Below the pieces are notes generated by a model, which saw only the letters and a list, made by a program, of their open reading frames with translations, had not been told where the DNA came from and made no database searches. A program made the translations under genes and the position numbers. 64,000 bases of DNA, from contig JAJZVM010000004.1 in NCBI GenBank assembly GCA_021845645.1, positions 97,077-161,076 of the forward strand, read 5' to 3'. Positions 35,046-42,816 of this stretch are shown here, piece after piece. The first letter of the stretch is position 1. Each line of letters starts with the position of its first letter. The DNA comes from Bacillota bacterium. GTDB taxonomy: Bacteria > Bacillota_E > JAJZYS01 > JAJYTV01.

Positions 35046-35938
35046 AGGATGCGCTGGCCGAGGGCGGAAAGCGCCAGTTCGGCTGCGAGCCGACCTGTGC
35101 GGTTCTGGATGTCCAGGATCGGATTCACCTCGACGATCTCCATGGACCTCAGGATGCCCGCTTCGTAGAGCATTTCCATCGCGAGATGCGCCTCGCGGTA
35201 GGTGATGCCTCCCTGGTGCGGCGTGCCGACGCCGGGGGCGATGTGGGGATCCATCACGTCCATGTCGAAGCTGACGTGCACGCCTGCCGCTCCCTCGACG
35301 TGGCGCAGCGCCTGCCGCATCACCTCGCGCATGCCCAGCTTGTCGATGTCGCTCATGGTGAAGACCTGGATGCGGGAGTTGCGCAAGGCCTCGCGCTCCA
35401 GCGGGTCGAGCTCGCGGATGCCGATCGCCACGACGCGCTCCTCGCGGATCGCCGGCGCACCGCCGCGCGCCGCCAGCAGCGCGGGATTGCCGCGCCCGAC
35501 CGACGCGGCCAGCGGCATGCCGTGGATGTTGCCCGAGGGGCTCGTCGCATCCGTGTTGAAGTCGCCGTGGGTGTCGAACCAGAGCACCGCCGCGTCCGAT
35601 TCGGCGCGCGCGACGCCGGCGATCGTGCCGATGGCGATCGCGTGGTCTCCGCCCAGGACGAGCGGGAACTCCTGGCGCTCGATGATGCCGTCCACGATCT
35701 CGCCGAGCTGGCGGCATGTCTCGACGATCTCCTGCATGTACTTGAGCTTCGGGTCGCCGATGTGGCTCTCCTCGGGCAGCGGCACCTTCATGTCGCCAAG
35801 GTCCCGGACCGTGCGGCCCAGCTGCTCCAGGCGCCGCTTGAGACCTGCGTAACGAATGGCGGAGGGGCCCATGTCGACGCCGCGCCGGCCTGCACCGAGG
35901 TCCATCGGCACGCCGATGACGGCAACGGGACGGTCCAA
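35042..35938 (-). CDS. rocF: Arginase
   Basis: A 298-residue ureohydrolase: arginine to ornithine and urea. Manganese motifs are LGGDHAIAIGT, WFDTHGDFNTD, and SFDMDVMDP; the last with GVGTPHQGGITYREAHLA favours arginase over agmatinase, as does SPSGNIHGMPLA. The second motif has Thr and Phe where DAHxDLN is commoner, with ligands kept. TTG 35938 is the start, with AGGAAGGAT upstream. It has its own promoter with an arginine-type box and is followed in the operon by a CAP protein. It lies upstream of, and reads toward, the argFGH promoter. Confidence 0.93.
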   Translation of the reverse strand: MDRPVAVIGVPMDLGAGRRGVDMGPSAIRYAGLKRRLEQLGRTVRDLGDMKVPLPEESHIGDPKLKYMQEIVETCRQLGEIVDGIIERQEFPLVLGGDHAIAIGTIAGVARAESDAAVLWFDTHGDFNTDATSPSGNIHGMPLAASVGRGNPALLAARGGAPAIREERVVAIGIRELDPLEREALRNSRIQVFTMSDIDKLGMREVMRQALRHVEGAAGVHVSFDMDVMDPHIAPGVGTPHQGGITYREAHLAMEMLYEAGILRSMEIVEVNPILDIQNRTGRLAAELALSALGQRIL

Positions 35939-35962
35939 AGGGCATGATCCTTCCTGGGCTGG

Positions 35963-36005
35963 TTTTATGCAATCACAGTATAGACGCCGTCGCGATGCCG
36001 TCCAA
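35963..36005 (-). promoter_or_regulatory. Arginase promoter with TGCATAAAAC box
   Basis: Minus strand: TTGGAC (36005-36000), 17-base spacer, TATACT (35982-35977). Just downstream, TTGCATAAAA (35972-35963) sits at the expected transcription start. The same TGCATAAAAC stands before argF, suggesting one arginine-responsive regulator for synthesis and breakdown. Confidence 0.55.
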
Positions 36006-36228
36006 GCGCCTACTGGCCATGCCTTCAGCCTGCGCGACCGTCAGCTCTTCCAGCCGAACGGGCCTACGCCCTGCGGCAGCGCACGTCCCCGGGGCCGCCG
36101 CATCCGCTGTCTCCGGCGCCCCCTGGCGCCAGGCGGCATGGGCCCGCAAGGCGAGGCGCCCCGCGTCGCCTAGCGGGGAGCTCCGGCTCAGGTGTCCCCC
36201 GGGTCGCGCGATCCGTGCGGCGAGGGCT

Positions 36229-37371
36229 TCAGGAACGCCGCCGCGGCTGCAGATCCAAACCGATACCCCCGTAGCTGCCGATGCGGGCATCCTCCGGATA
36301 GCCGCGCTCCTCCCAGTAGCCCATGACGACATCCTGGCCAAGAGCGATGCCGGTGAGCCACTTGACCGACTTGTAGCCATACATGCCCGGGACCACGAGC
36401 CGCACCGGCGCACCCTGCGCGCGCGGCAGGGGGAGGCCGTCGATCTCCCACGCGACCAGCGGGCGGTAGCGGACGATCTGCCCGGCGTCGAGGCCGTCCC
36501 AGTAGACGCGGTCGCCCGACCGGAAGGTGACCCAGGGCTGGCGCGCCGGCTGCCAGCCGAGGCCGAGCAGCATCTCCTGAAGATCGACGCCGCGAAAGCG
36601 CACGCCGTCCACCGCCCAGCCGGTGACGCAGGTGAAGTCGAGGCGGCGCACTTCGGGCCGCATGGCTGTAAGCGAGTCGAAGTCGAACTCCCTCATGCCG
36701 CCAGGCAGGCCGTCCACGCGCAGGCGGTACGCACCGCGGGAGATGGCGGGATAACCGGAGGTCACCGTGTAAGGCACGAATCCCGGCAGGGTGCCGGAAC
36801 TCTCCGAGAGGATGCCGGAGGGCGCGCCTCCGACGGCTGCGCCGAGGCCGAGTCGCAGCATGCCAGGCAGGTAGTAGGCGGCCGGCAGGGCAAGCAGGCT
36901 CCCCACCCCCCAGCGCAGGAACGCCCGGCGGCCGAGACCGGGTCTTTGCGGCGGGCCGGCGGCCCGAAGCAGCCGTGAGAGCCGCTTGGGCCGCTCGTCG
37001 AGCAGGTGCACGACCAGCCAGGTGACGAGTCCTGCCGCCGCGAGGGCGTGCACCCATGTGGCGATGGCCGGGATCGCGCCGCGCCCGAGCAGCAACCCAA
37101 GCCCGCTCAGCACCAGCAGGGCCAGCAGCGCGAAGGCGATGCGGTGCTGGAGCCTGGCGCCCCGCGTAGGCCAGGGGAAGAGGCGCAGGGAGGCCACGGC
37201 CAGGCCTGCCCCGTAGAGCAGGCCGCCGTAGGTGTGCAGGGCCTGCACGAAGGGCAGGGCAGGCCCGAGGGCGCTGCGCAGCGGCGCCGCGAAGATGCCC
37301 AGACCCGTAAGGATGAACGCGATCAGAAGCGCCGCGTGGCGCCAGTGACGCGCCAGGAAGCTTTGCGCCAA
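36229..37371 (-). CDS. Cytochrome-b-like membrane domain fused to sulfite-oxidase-type molybdopterin domain
   Basis: A 380-residue fusion. Residues 1-135 hold four to five membrane segments with histidines typical of a b-type heme domain (HTYGGLLYG; WVHALAAAGLVTWLVVHLL). After a linker, about 190-370 is an Oxidored_molyb domain: DFTCVTGWAVDGVRF carries the cysteine that binds molybdenum, VTFRSGDRVYWDG and MYGYKSVKWL follow. It joins the roles of YedZ/MsrQ-like and YedY/MsrP-like proteins in one chain. TTG 37371 is chosen: GGGGGAG is seven bases upstream; TACAAT (37409-37404) may be its -10 box. Substrate unknown. Confidence 0.82.
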   Translation of the reverse strand: MAQSFLARHWRHAALLIAFILTGLGIFAAPLRSALGPALPFVQALHTYGGLLYGAGLAVASLRLFPWPTRGARLQHRIAFALLALLVLSGLGLLLGRGAIPAIATWVHALAAAGLVTWLVVHLLDERPKRLSRLLRAAGPPQRPGLGRRAFLRWGVGSLLALPAAYYLPGMLRLGLGAAVGGAPSGILSESSGTLPGFVPYTVTSGYPAISRGAYRLRVDGLPGGMREFDFDSLTAMRPEVRRLDFTCVTGWAVDGVRFRGVDLQEMLLGLGWQPARQPWVTFRSGDRVYWDGLDAGQIVRYRPLVAWEIDGLPLPRAQGAPVRLVVPGMYGYKSVKWLTGIALGQDVVMGYWEERGYPEDARIGSYGGIGLDLQPRRRS

Positions 37372-37549
37372 GTCCAGGCTCCCCCAAGGGCTCGGTTGGC
37401 CCCATTGTAGCGCATGCGGCGACGCCCAAGACCGGTCTCCCGGGAGGAGCGGGCCACGCCCCGGGTCGTCACACGATCGTAACACCATATTTGCCCCGCC
37501 CTAACCTGGCCGTGGCAGTTTGGGCAGCAAAGGTGGTGGCCCGCCCGGC

Positions 37550-38665
37550 ATGGCGTATCTGGAATGCTCGGGCATCCGCAGGTCGTTCGGACATCTGCAC
37601 GCGGTGGACGGCGCCAGCGTCGCGGTGGAACGCGGCGAGTTCATCGGTCTTTTGGGTCCAAGCGGCAGCGGCAAGACGACCCTCCTGCGCATCGTGGCCG
37701 GCTTCGAACATCCGGACAGCGGCACGGTGCGCCTCGACGGCAGGGACATCACGCGCCTGCCGCCACAGAAGCGCGACATGGGCATGGTCTTCCAATCCTA
37801 CGCGCTCTTTCCCAACATGACGGCGTATCAGAACGTCGCGTTCGGTCTGAGCGTGCGGCGGCAGGGCAAGGCCCACGTCAAGGAGCGCGTCGACGAGCTG
37901 CTGGCGCTCGTCGGCCTCACCGACAAGGCAAGGCACCTGCCGCATCAGCTGTCGGGCGGCGAGCAGCAGCGGGTGGCCCTGGCGCGGGCCCTCGCTCCAA
38001 GTCCCCGCGTGCTGCTCCTCGACGAGCCCCTCTCGGCCCTGGACGCACGCATCCGCCTGACCCTGCGCCATGAGATCCGACGCATCCAGCGCAGGCTGCA
38101 GATCACGACGCTCTACGTCACCCATGACCAGGAGGAAGCCCTGGCCATGTCCGACCGCGTCGTGGTGTTCCACGCCGGGCGCATCGAGCAGTTCGGCCGT
38201 CCCGAGGAGATCTACGACCGGCCGGCCAGCCCCTTTGTCGCGGGGTTCGTCGGCACGACGAATCTCCTGCAAGCCGAGGTCCTGTCCCGCGGCGGCACGT
38301 GCAGACTCGACGGGCAGCCCCTCGAACTGGACGGCGTGCCGCTCGGGGTCCGCGAGGGGGAACACCTCGAGATCCGCGTCCGGCCCGAGCACATCCGCCT
38401 GAACCCGCAGCCGGGCGGCAGCCGGCTGCGGGCCAAGGTCGAGGATGTGATGTTCCTGGGCGGCAGGCTTTCGCTGCGCGCGAGCCTCGGTCGGCAGGCG
38501 GTCTGGGTGGACCTGCCGCGGGAGCCTGGCGGCGGCGGGCCGTCGCCAGGCGACCAGGTCGACCTGTACCTGCCCAGAGAGGTGCTCGTGGCGCACGCCG
38601 CGCCGCGCGGCTCCGCCCTGCCTGTTTGGGCCGAAGAGGGGGGTGAGCGCGGCGAGCAGGGGTGA
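37550..38665 (+). CDS. ABC importer ATP-binding protein (PotA/FbpC type)
   Basis: A 371-residue ATPase of the spermidine/iron/phosphonate importer group. Walker A GPSGSGKTT, Q-loop MVFQSYALFPNM, signature LSGGEQQRVALARAL, Walker B VLLLDEPLSALD, H-loop VTHDQEEALAMSD. The C-terminal 130 residues form the TOBE-type regulatory domain (IRVRPEHIRL). ATG 37550 follows AAAGGTGGTGG. First gene of a five-gene operon with a Tat-exported binding protein, two permeases and tatA. Confidence 0.93.
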   Translation: MAYLECSGIRRSFGHLHAVDGASVAVERGEFIGLLGPSGSGKTTLLRIVAGFEHPDSGTVRLDGRDITRLPPQKRDMGMVFQSYALFPNMTAYQNVAFGLSVRRQGKAHVKERVDELLALVGLTDKARHLPHQLSGGEQQRVALARALAPSPRVLLLDEPLSALDARIRLTLRHEIRRIQRRLQITTLYVTHDQEEALAMSDRVVVFHAGRIEQFGRPEEIYDRPASPFVAGFVGTTNLLQAEVLSRGGTCRLDGQPLELDGVPLGVREGEHLEIRVRPEHIRLNPQPGGSRLRAKVEDVMFLGGRLSLRASLGRQAVWVDLPREPGGGGPSPGDQVDLYLPREVLVAHAAPRGSALPVWAEEGGERGEQG

Positions 38666-38753
38666 GCCGTGACATGCCGCACCATCGGAGCACCTTTGGG
38701 ATGCCGGGTATCGTCGGGGATTCAACGCATGCCTGGGGAGGACAGATCTCGAC

Positions 38754-39944
38754 ATGGGCGCAAACGATCGGTGGAACGGGGAAGATCGCCAGTTGTCCCG
38801 GCGTGACGCTCTCAAGATGGGCGCCGCAGCCACGGCCGGAATCCTCGCTGCGGGCCCTCTGCTCACCTTGCTGGGCGGACCTGCGGCAACGGCGCAGGCC
38901 GCAGGGAATCCCTTCGCGAAGGGCAACGCGCTACCGCTCAGCGAACTCGAGCACGGCGCCAAGCTCGAAGGCCGCTTGAACACGATCGCTCTGCCGCCCA
39001 ACTGGGCCAACTACGGCGCCATCATCGCGGCGTTCAAGCACCGTTACGGCATCCCGATCGACAACGAGGCACCGGACGACTCCTCTGGGCAGGAGATCCA
39101 GGCGATCACCGCCTACAAGCACAATGCCGGCCTCGAGCCGGACGGCGTCGACGTCGGGCCGTCCTTCGCGCAAACCGGCAAGCAGCAGGGACTGTTCGCC
39201 CCCTACCGCGTCTCGACCTGGTCCACCATACCCGCCAACCTCAAGGACCCGCACGGCTACTGGGTCGGCGACTACTACGGCGTGATCGCGTTCGGCGCCA
39301 ACCGCAGCATCGTCAAGACGATGCCTGAAGACTGGTCGGATCTGCTGAGGCCCGAGTACAAGAACATGGTCTCGATCGACGGCGATCCCCGCAGCGCGAA
39401 CGACGCGTTCATGGCGGTGTGGGCCGCTGCCCTGGCAATGGGCGGCTCGCTGGACGATATCACGCCAGGCATCGAGTTCTTCGCCAAGTTGAAGAAGGCG
39501 GGCAACTTCGTGCCTGTGGACAACCTGCCGGCCAACATCTCGCGCGGCACCACCCCGATCGCCCTGAAGTGGGACTACCTGCTCCTCGGCTACGCTCAGC
39601 AGTTCAAGGGCAACCCCGAGCTCACGGTCGTCGTGCCCAAGGCCGGCGTCATCGGTGGCTACTACTGCCAGGCCATCCCTGTCTACAGCCACCACCCCTA
39701 CGCCGCACGCCTCTGGCAGGAGTTCCTGTACTCCGACGAGGGCCAGCTGCTGTTCCTCGAGGGCTTCGCCCACCCCATCCGCTATCAGGATCTCGCGCGG
39801 CGCGGCAAGATCCCTGCCGCCGTCGCCAAGCAGATGCCCCCGGCCAGCGCCTACGCGCACGCGCAGTTCCCGACGATCGCCCAGACCAACAAGGCGGCCG
39901 CCGTCGTGCAGGCGCAGTGGGGAACCAAGGTGGTCGGCGGCTGA
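38754..39944 (+). CDS. Tat-exported ABC solute-binding protein
   Basis: A 396-residue binding protein. The N-terminus LSRRDALKMGAAATAG followed by a hydrophobic stretch and AQAAG is a twin-arginine signal, meaning export in folded form. The mature part follows the PotD/extracellular solute-binding family 1 pattern (GRLNTIALPPNWANYGAII; GDYYGVIAFGANRSIV; IALKWDYLLLGY; LYSDEGQLLFLEGFAHPI). GGGGAGG gives a firm ATG start. The ligand may be a polyamine, organic acid or metal; this cannot be told from sequence. A tatA gene ends the same operon. Confidence 0.88.
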   Translation: MGANDRWNGEDRQLSRRDALKMGAAATAGILAAGPLLTLLGGPAATAQAAGNPFAKGNALPLSELEHGAKLEGRLNTIALPPNWANYGAIIAAFKHRYGIPIDNEAPDDSSGQEIQAITAYKHNAGLEPDGVDVGPSFAQTGKQQGLFAPYRVSTWSTIPANLKDPHGYWVGDYYGVIAFGANRSIVKTMPEDWSDLLRPEYKNMVSIDGDPRSANDAFMAVWAAALAMGGSLDDITPGIEFFAKLKKAGNFVPVDNLPANISRGTTPIALKWDYLLLGYAQQFKGNPELTVVVPKAGVIGGYYCQAIPVYSHHPYAARLWQEFLYSDEGQLLFLEGFAHPIRYQDLARRGKIPAAVAKQMPPASAYAHAQFPTIAQTNKAAAVVQAQWGTKVVGG

Positions 39945-40843
39945 TGCAGCAGGGCATGGAACGGGTCGAAACCGTCCTCGCCACCCCCCGCGGGGCACCG
40001 CTCGGCGGTCGCGTGGGACCACTGGCGGAGAGTGCCGTCTGGTTCGTCCCGTTCCTGGCCTTCTCTCTGAGCTTCCTCGTGCTGCCCGCCGCGGGGCTCA
40101 TCGCGGGCAGCCTGAGCGGCGCGCACGGTCCGACCCTGCGCTACCTCCTACAGGTGCTGCAGCCCCAGTACCTCATAGCCTACGAGTCCAGCATCGAGCT
40201 CAGCGCGGTGACGGCCGCGCTTGGCGGCATCTTCGGCGTGCTGCTCTCCTGGGCGGTCGTGGCCGGGGGCCTGCCACGCCTCCTCCGCTCGACCCTGCTC
40301 ACGTTTTCTGGGGTCGCATCGAACTTCGCCGGTGTGCCGCTCGCCTTCGCGTTCACCTCGACGCTCGGCCCGGTAGGCATGATCACGCTGCTGCTCGACC
40401 GATTCGGCTTGAACCTCTACCAGCGCGGGTTCACGCTCTTCGGCTTCACGGGTCTCGTCCTGACCTACCTCTACTTCCAGATCCCGCTGATGGTCCTGCT
40501 CATCACGCCGGCGCTCGAGCACGCCGCCCGCTGGTCCGAGGCGGCGGCGAACCTTGGCGCGAGCACCGCCGTCTACTGGTGGCGCATCGGCCTGCCCATC
40601 CTGCGCCTGCCACTCCTAGGCGCCGCCCTGCTGCTGTTCGGCAGCGGCTTCGGAGCCTACGCGACGGCCTACGCCCTGACCTCGGGCATGATCAACCTGG
40701 TGCCGATCCTGATCGGCCAGGAGATGAGCGGCAACGTGGTGTACAGTCCCGCCCTCGGCGATGCCCTCGCGGTCGGCATGATCGTCGTGATGGCGGTGGT
40801 CTTCCTCGGTCTGCGGCTCGTGCAGAGGGGGACGCGCACGTGA
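39944..40843 (+). CDS. ABC importer permease (first subunit)
   Basis: A 299-residue inner-membrane permease of the PotB type, six main membrane segments. The EAA loop, which docks the ATPase, is WSEAAANLGASTAVYWWRIGLPIL. ATG 39944 shares its first base with the upstream stop (TGATG); a second ATG at 39956 is possible. It ends in a GTGA overlap with the second permease, showing tight coupling. Confidence 0.92.
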   Translation: MQQGMERVETVLATPRGAPLGGRVGPLAESAVWFVPFLAFSLSFLVLPAAGLIAGSLSGAHGPTLRYLLQVLQPQYLIAYESSIELSAVTAALGGIFGVLLSWAVVAGGLPRLLRSTLLTFSGVASNFAGVPLAFAFTSTLGPVGMITLLLDRFGLNLYQRGFTLFGFTGLVLTYLYFQIPLMVLLITPALEHAARWSEAAANLGASTAVYWWRIGLPILRLPLLGAALLLFGSGFGAYATAYALTSGMINLVPILIGQEMSGNVVYSPALGDALAVGMIVVMAVVFLGLRLVQRGTRT

Positions 40844-41625
40844 GCGCCGTCCGTCGGCACCGTCTGGCGCCTTGGCTGATCGTCGCCCTCGCCGCGCTCT
40901 ATTTCGTCGTCCCGCTCGTCGCGACGGCGCAGTTCAGCCTGGCGGGCCTGCGCGGCGGCGTCTCCTTCCAGGCGTTCGCCGCCGTGCTCGAGGATCCGAA
41001 CCTCTGGTTGAGCCTGCGCTTCTCGGTGCTCGTGGCCCTGGCTGCTGTGCTGATCGGCTTCGCGCTCGTGGTGCCGGCGGCCTACTGGGCGCATCTGCGC
41101 GTGCCGAGGATGCGCCAGTGGGTCGAGCTCATCAGCATCCTGCCGTTCGTGGTGCCTCCGATCGTGCTGGTGTTCGGCATCGTCCGGCTGTACGGCGGCG
41201 GCGTCGGACCTCTCGCCTCGCCCCTCGTCATGCTGCTTGCGTCCTACGGGGTGATCGCCCTGCCCTACCTCTTCCGCTCGGTCGACAACGGGCTGCGCTC
41301 CATGGACGTGCCCCGCCTCACGGAGGCCGCCCTGAGCCTCGGCGCCGGCTGGGGGCTGGTGCTGTGGCGCGTGATCCTGCCGAATCTGCGCGGTGCCCTG
41401 CTCGGCGGCAGCTTCCTCGTGCTCGCGCTGGTCATGGGAGAGTACGCGATCGCGAGCATGCTGGGTTTCAACAGCTTCGGCGTCTACATGCTGCTCACCG
41501 GCGAGAACGAGGCACAGCAGGCGGCCGCGCTCGCCATGATCGCTCTCGGGCTTGTCTGGCTGCTCATCGGCCTGCTGCAGCTTCTCGGTCGCGGCGACAT
41601 CGCGGCCAACTCCGGCGCGCGTTAG
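40840..41625 (+). CDS. ABC importer permease (second subunit)
   Basis: A 261-residue PotC-type permease with about six membrane segments. The ATPase-docking loop is RLTEAALSLGAGWGLVLWRVILPNL, with the conserved EAA and G. GTG 40840 overlaps the first permease stop. With its partner it forms the membrane channel for the ligand bound by the Tat-exported protein. The next gene, tatA, lies 26 bases further. Confidence 0.92.
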   Translation: MSAVRRHRLAPWLIVALAALYFVVPLVATAQFSLAGLRGGVSFQAFAAVLEDPNLWLSLRFSVLVALAAVLIGFALVVPAAYWAHLRVPRMRQWVELISILPFVVPPIVLVFGIVRLYGGGVGPLASPLVMLLASYGVIALPYLFRSVDNGLRSMDVPRLTEAALSLGAGWGLVLWRVILPNLRGALLGGSFLVLALVMGEYAIASMLGFNSFGVYMLLTGENEAQQAAALAMIALGLVWLLIGLLQLLGRGDIAANSGAR

Positions 41626-41651
41626 AAGGTCCAGAGAAGGGACGGATCGCT

Positions 41652-41840
41652 ATGGATCTCCTGAGCCCCGTGCATCTCGCGATCATCCTCGTCATCGCGC
41701 TGCTCATCTTCGGACCGAAGCGTCTGCCGGAGCTCGGCCACGGTCTCGGCAAGACGATCCGGGACTTCCGCAAGGCGATGCAGGACAACGTTGAGGGCCT
41801 TCCGGGCGGGGCACCGCCGCAGAGCGAAGAGCACGACTGA
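41652..41840 (+). CDS. tatA: Twin-arginine translocase subunit TatA
   Basis: A 62-residue protein: one N-terminal membrane helix (VHLAIILVIALLIFGPKRL), the FGPKRLPELG hinge and the amphipathic helix KTIRDFRKAMQDN, the complete TatA pattern. TatA oligomers form the passage for folded Tat substrates. It is placed at the end of an ABC operon whose binding protein carries a Tat signal; tatC is not in the window. GAGAAGGGA precedes the ATG. Confidence 0.95.
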   Translation: MDLLSPVHLAIILVIALLIFGPKRLPELGHGLGKTIRDFRKAMQDNVEGLPGGAPPQSEEHD

Positions 41841-41846
41841 CGGAGG

Positions 41847-41889
41847 AAGGACGAGCCGGTCCCGTCCAGGACGGGGCCGGCTCGTCCTT
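41847..41889 (+). terminator. Terminator hairpin after tatA
   Basis: AAGGACGAGCCGG (41847-41859) pairs exactly with CCGGCTCGTCCTT (41877-41889), extended by CCGTCC/GGACGG inside. It sits between convergent stops at 41840 and 41909 and can serve both strands (TTT on plus, CTTCC side on minus). Confidence 0.85.
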
Positions 41890-41908
41890 TGCAGCAGCCG
41901 CAGGCAGG

Positions 41909-42538
41909 TCAGCCGTGGAGGAGCTGGCTCAGCGTCACCGGCCGGAGCTTCAGCCTTCCGGCGATGTCGAGGGCCTGAGCGAGGCGTCTGAGGCCTTCGG
42001 GATCGTCGCGCAGGGCGATGATGTCGCCCGGGTGCAGCGTGCGCGGCCAGACGTGGACCGTCTCGTCCGTCCCGCCGACATTCCACAGGGCGAGACGTTC
42101 ACCTTCCTGCTTGGCCACGCGTTGCAGCGTACGGTCGGCGCGGCCGAAGGGCGGGCGCAGGAAGCGCGGGCCGCTGCCGAGGGCGTCCGCGATCAGCCGG
42201 TCCGTGCGGGATACCTCGCCCGACACCCGTCCGCGCGGTAGGCCCTGCAAGGAGAGGTGGTGATAGCCGTGGTTGCCGACCTCGCAGCGGGCGGCCTGGA
42301 TCTCGAGCAGCATCTGCGGATCATCCGCGATGGCCGTGCCGCTGACGAAGAACGTTGCCTGGGCGCCGCGGCTGCGCAGGAGCCGCAGCATCCGCGGCAC
42401 CACCTGGCCGTCGGGGCCGTCGTTGATGGTGATGGCGATGACGGGCCGTTTGGTCGCGACGTGGGTCAGGACGTCCGCGGGCCGCGCTCCCTGCGGCAGC
42501 AGCATGGACCAGAGCGCGAGCGGCCAGAGAAGATGCAT
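41909..42538 (-). CDS. NodB-type polysaccharide deacetylase with altered catalytic motif
   Basis: A 209-residue exported protein with a short signal (LLWPLALWSMLLPQGARP). NodB motif 1 reads TINDGPD where active enzymes have TFDDGP: the first Asp, the catalytic base, is Asn. Motif 2 is NHGYHHLSL, keeping both metal histidines, and motif 3 is RPPFG. It could be a cell-wall deacetylase with changed mechanism, or a non-catalytic glycan binder. GGGAGGGA fixes the ATG. Divergent from an L,D-transpeptidase. Confidence 0.85.
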   Translation of the reverse strand: MHLLWPLALWSMLLPQGARPADVLTHVATKRPVIAITINDGPDGQVVPRMLRLLRSRGAQATFFVSGTAIADDPQMLLEIQAARCEVGNHGYHHLSLQGLPRGRVSGEVSRTDRLIADALGSGPRFLRPPFGRADRTLQRVAKQEGERLALWNVGGTDETVHVWPRTLHPGDIIALRDDPEGLRRLAQALDIAGRLKLRPVTLSQLLHG

Positions 42539-42700
42539 GGCGGTTCCCTCCCCGGCTAGCCTCTCCCGGATCGGCCGACCAGACGGCGCGACAGGTTCGC
42601 TGGAGTGCCGGACCGGACGCGCATGCGGCCGATCACCGGGCAAGATGCGGCCGGCGCCTCCGGTGCCACTGGACCGGCCCGCATCGCGCGAGCCGCGAGC

Positions 42701-42785
42701 CGCACACGCTAATGGCAAGCACCGCGACGTCCGCCAGATCCGGGATGGCGGGCACGGCTTAGGGACCTCCCCGACGCACACGCTA
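42701..42785. repeat. 11-bp direct repeat in the deacetylase/transpeptidase gap
   Basis: CGCACACGCTA occurs at 42701-42711 and again at 42775-42785, 74 bases apart, in the 278-base divergent region. No promoter could be assigned with confidence there; otherwise the region shows nothing recognisable. Confidence 0.35.
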
Positions 42786-42816
42786 CCGGCGATCATGTAC
42801 GTCAGGAGGATCTGCC

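Noticed and set aside
36159..36178. CCCCGC/GCGGGG hairpin after the molybdopterin gene
   Set aside because: Only six base pairs, no T-run; in DNA this rich in GC such stems arise by chance.
35973..36187. Open minus-strand frame of about 70 codons upstream of arginase
   Set aside because: No ribosome site, mixed third-position GC (many GCT, GAA, AGT, ATA codons) and it contains the arginase promoter.
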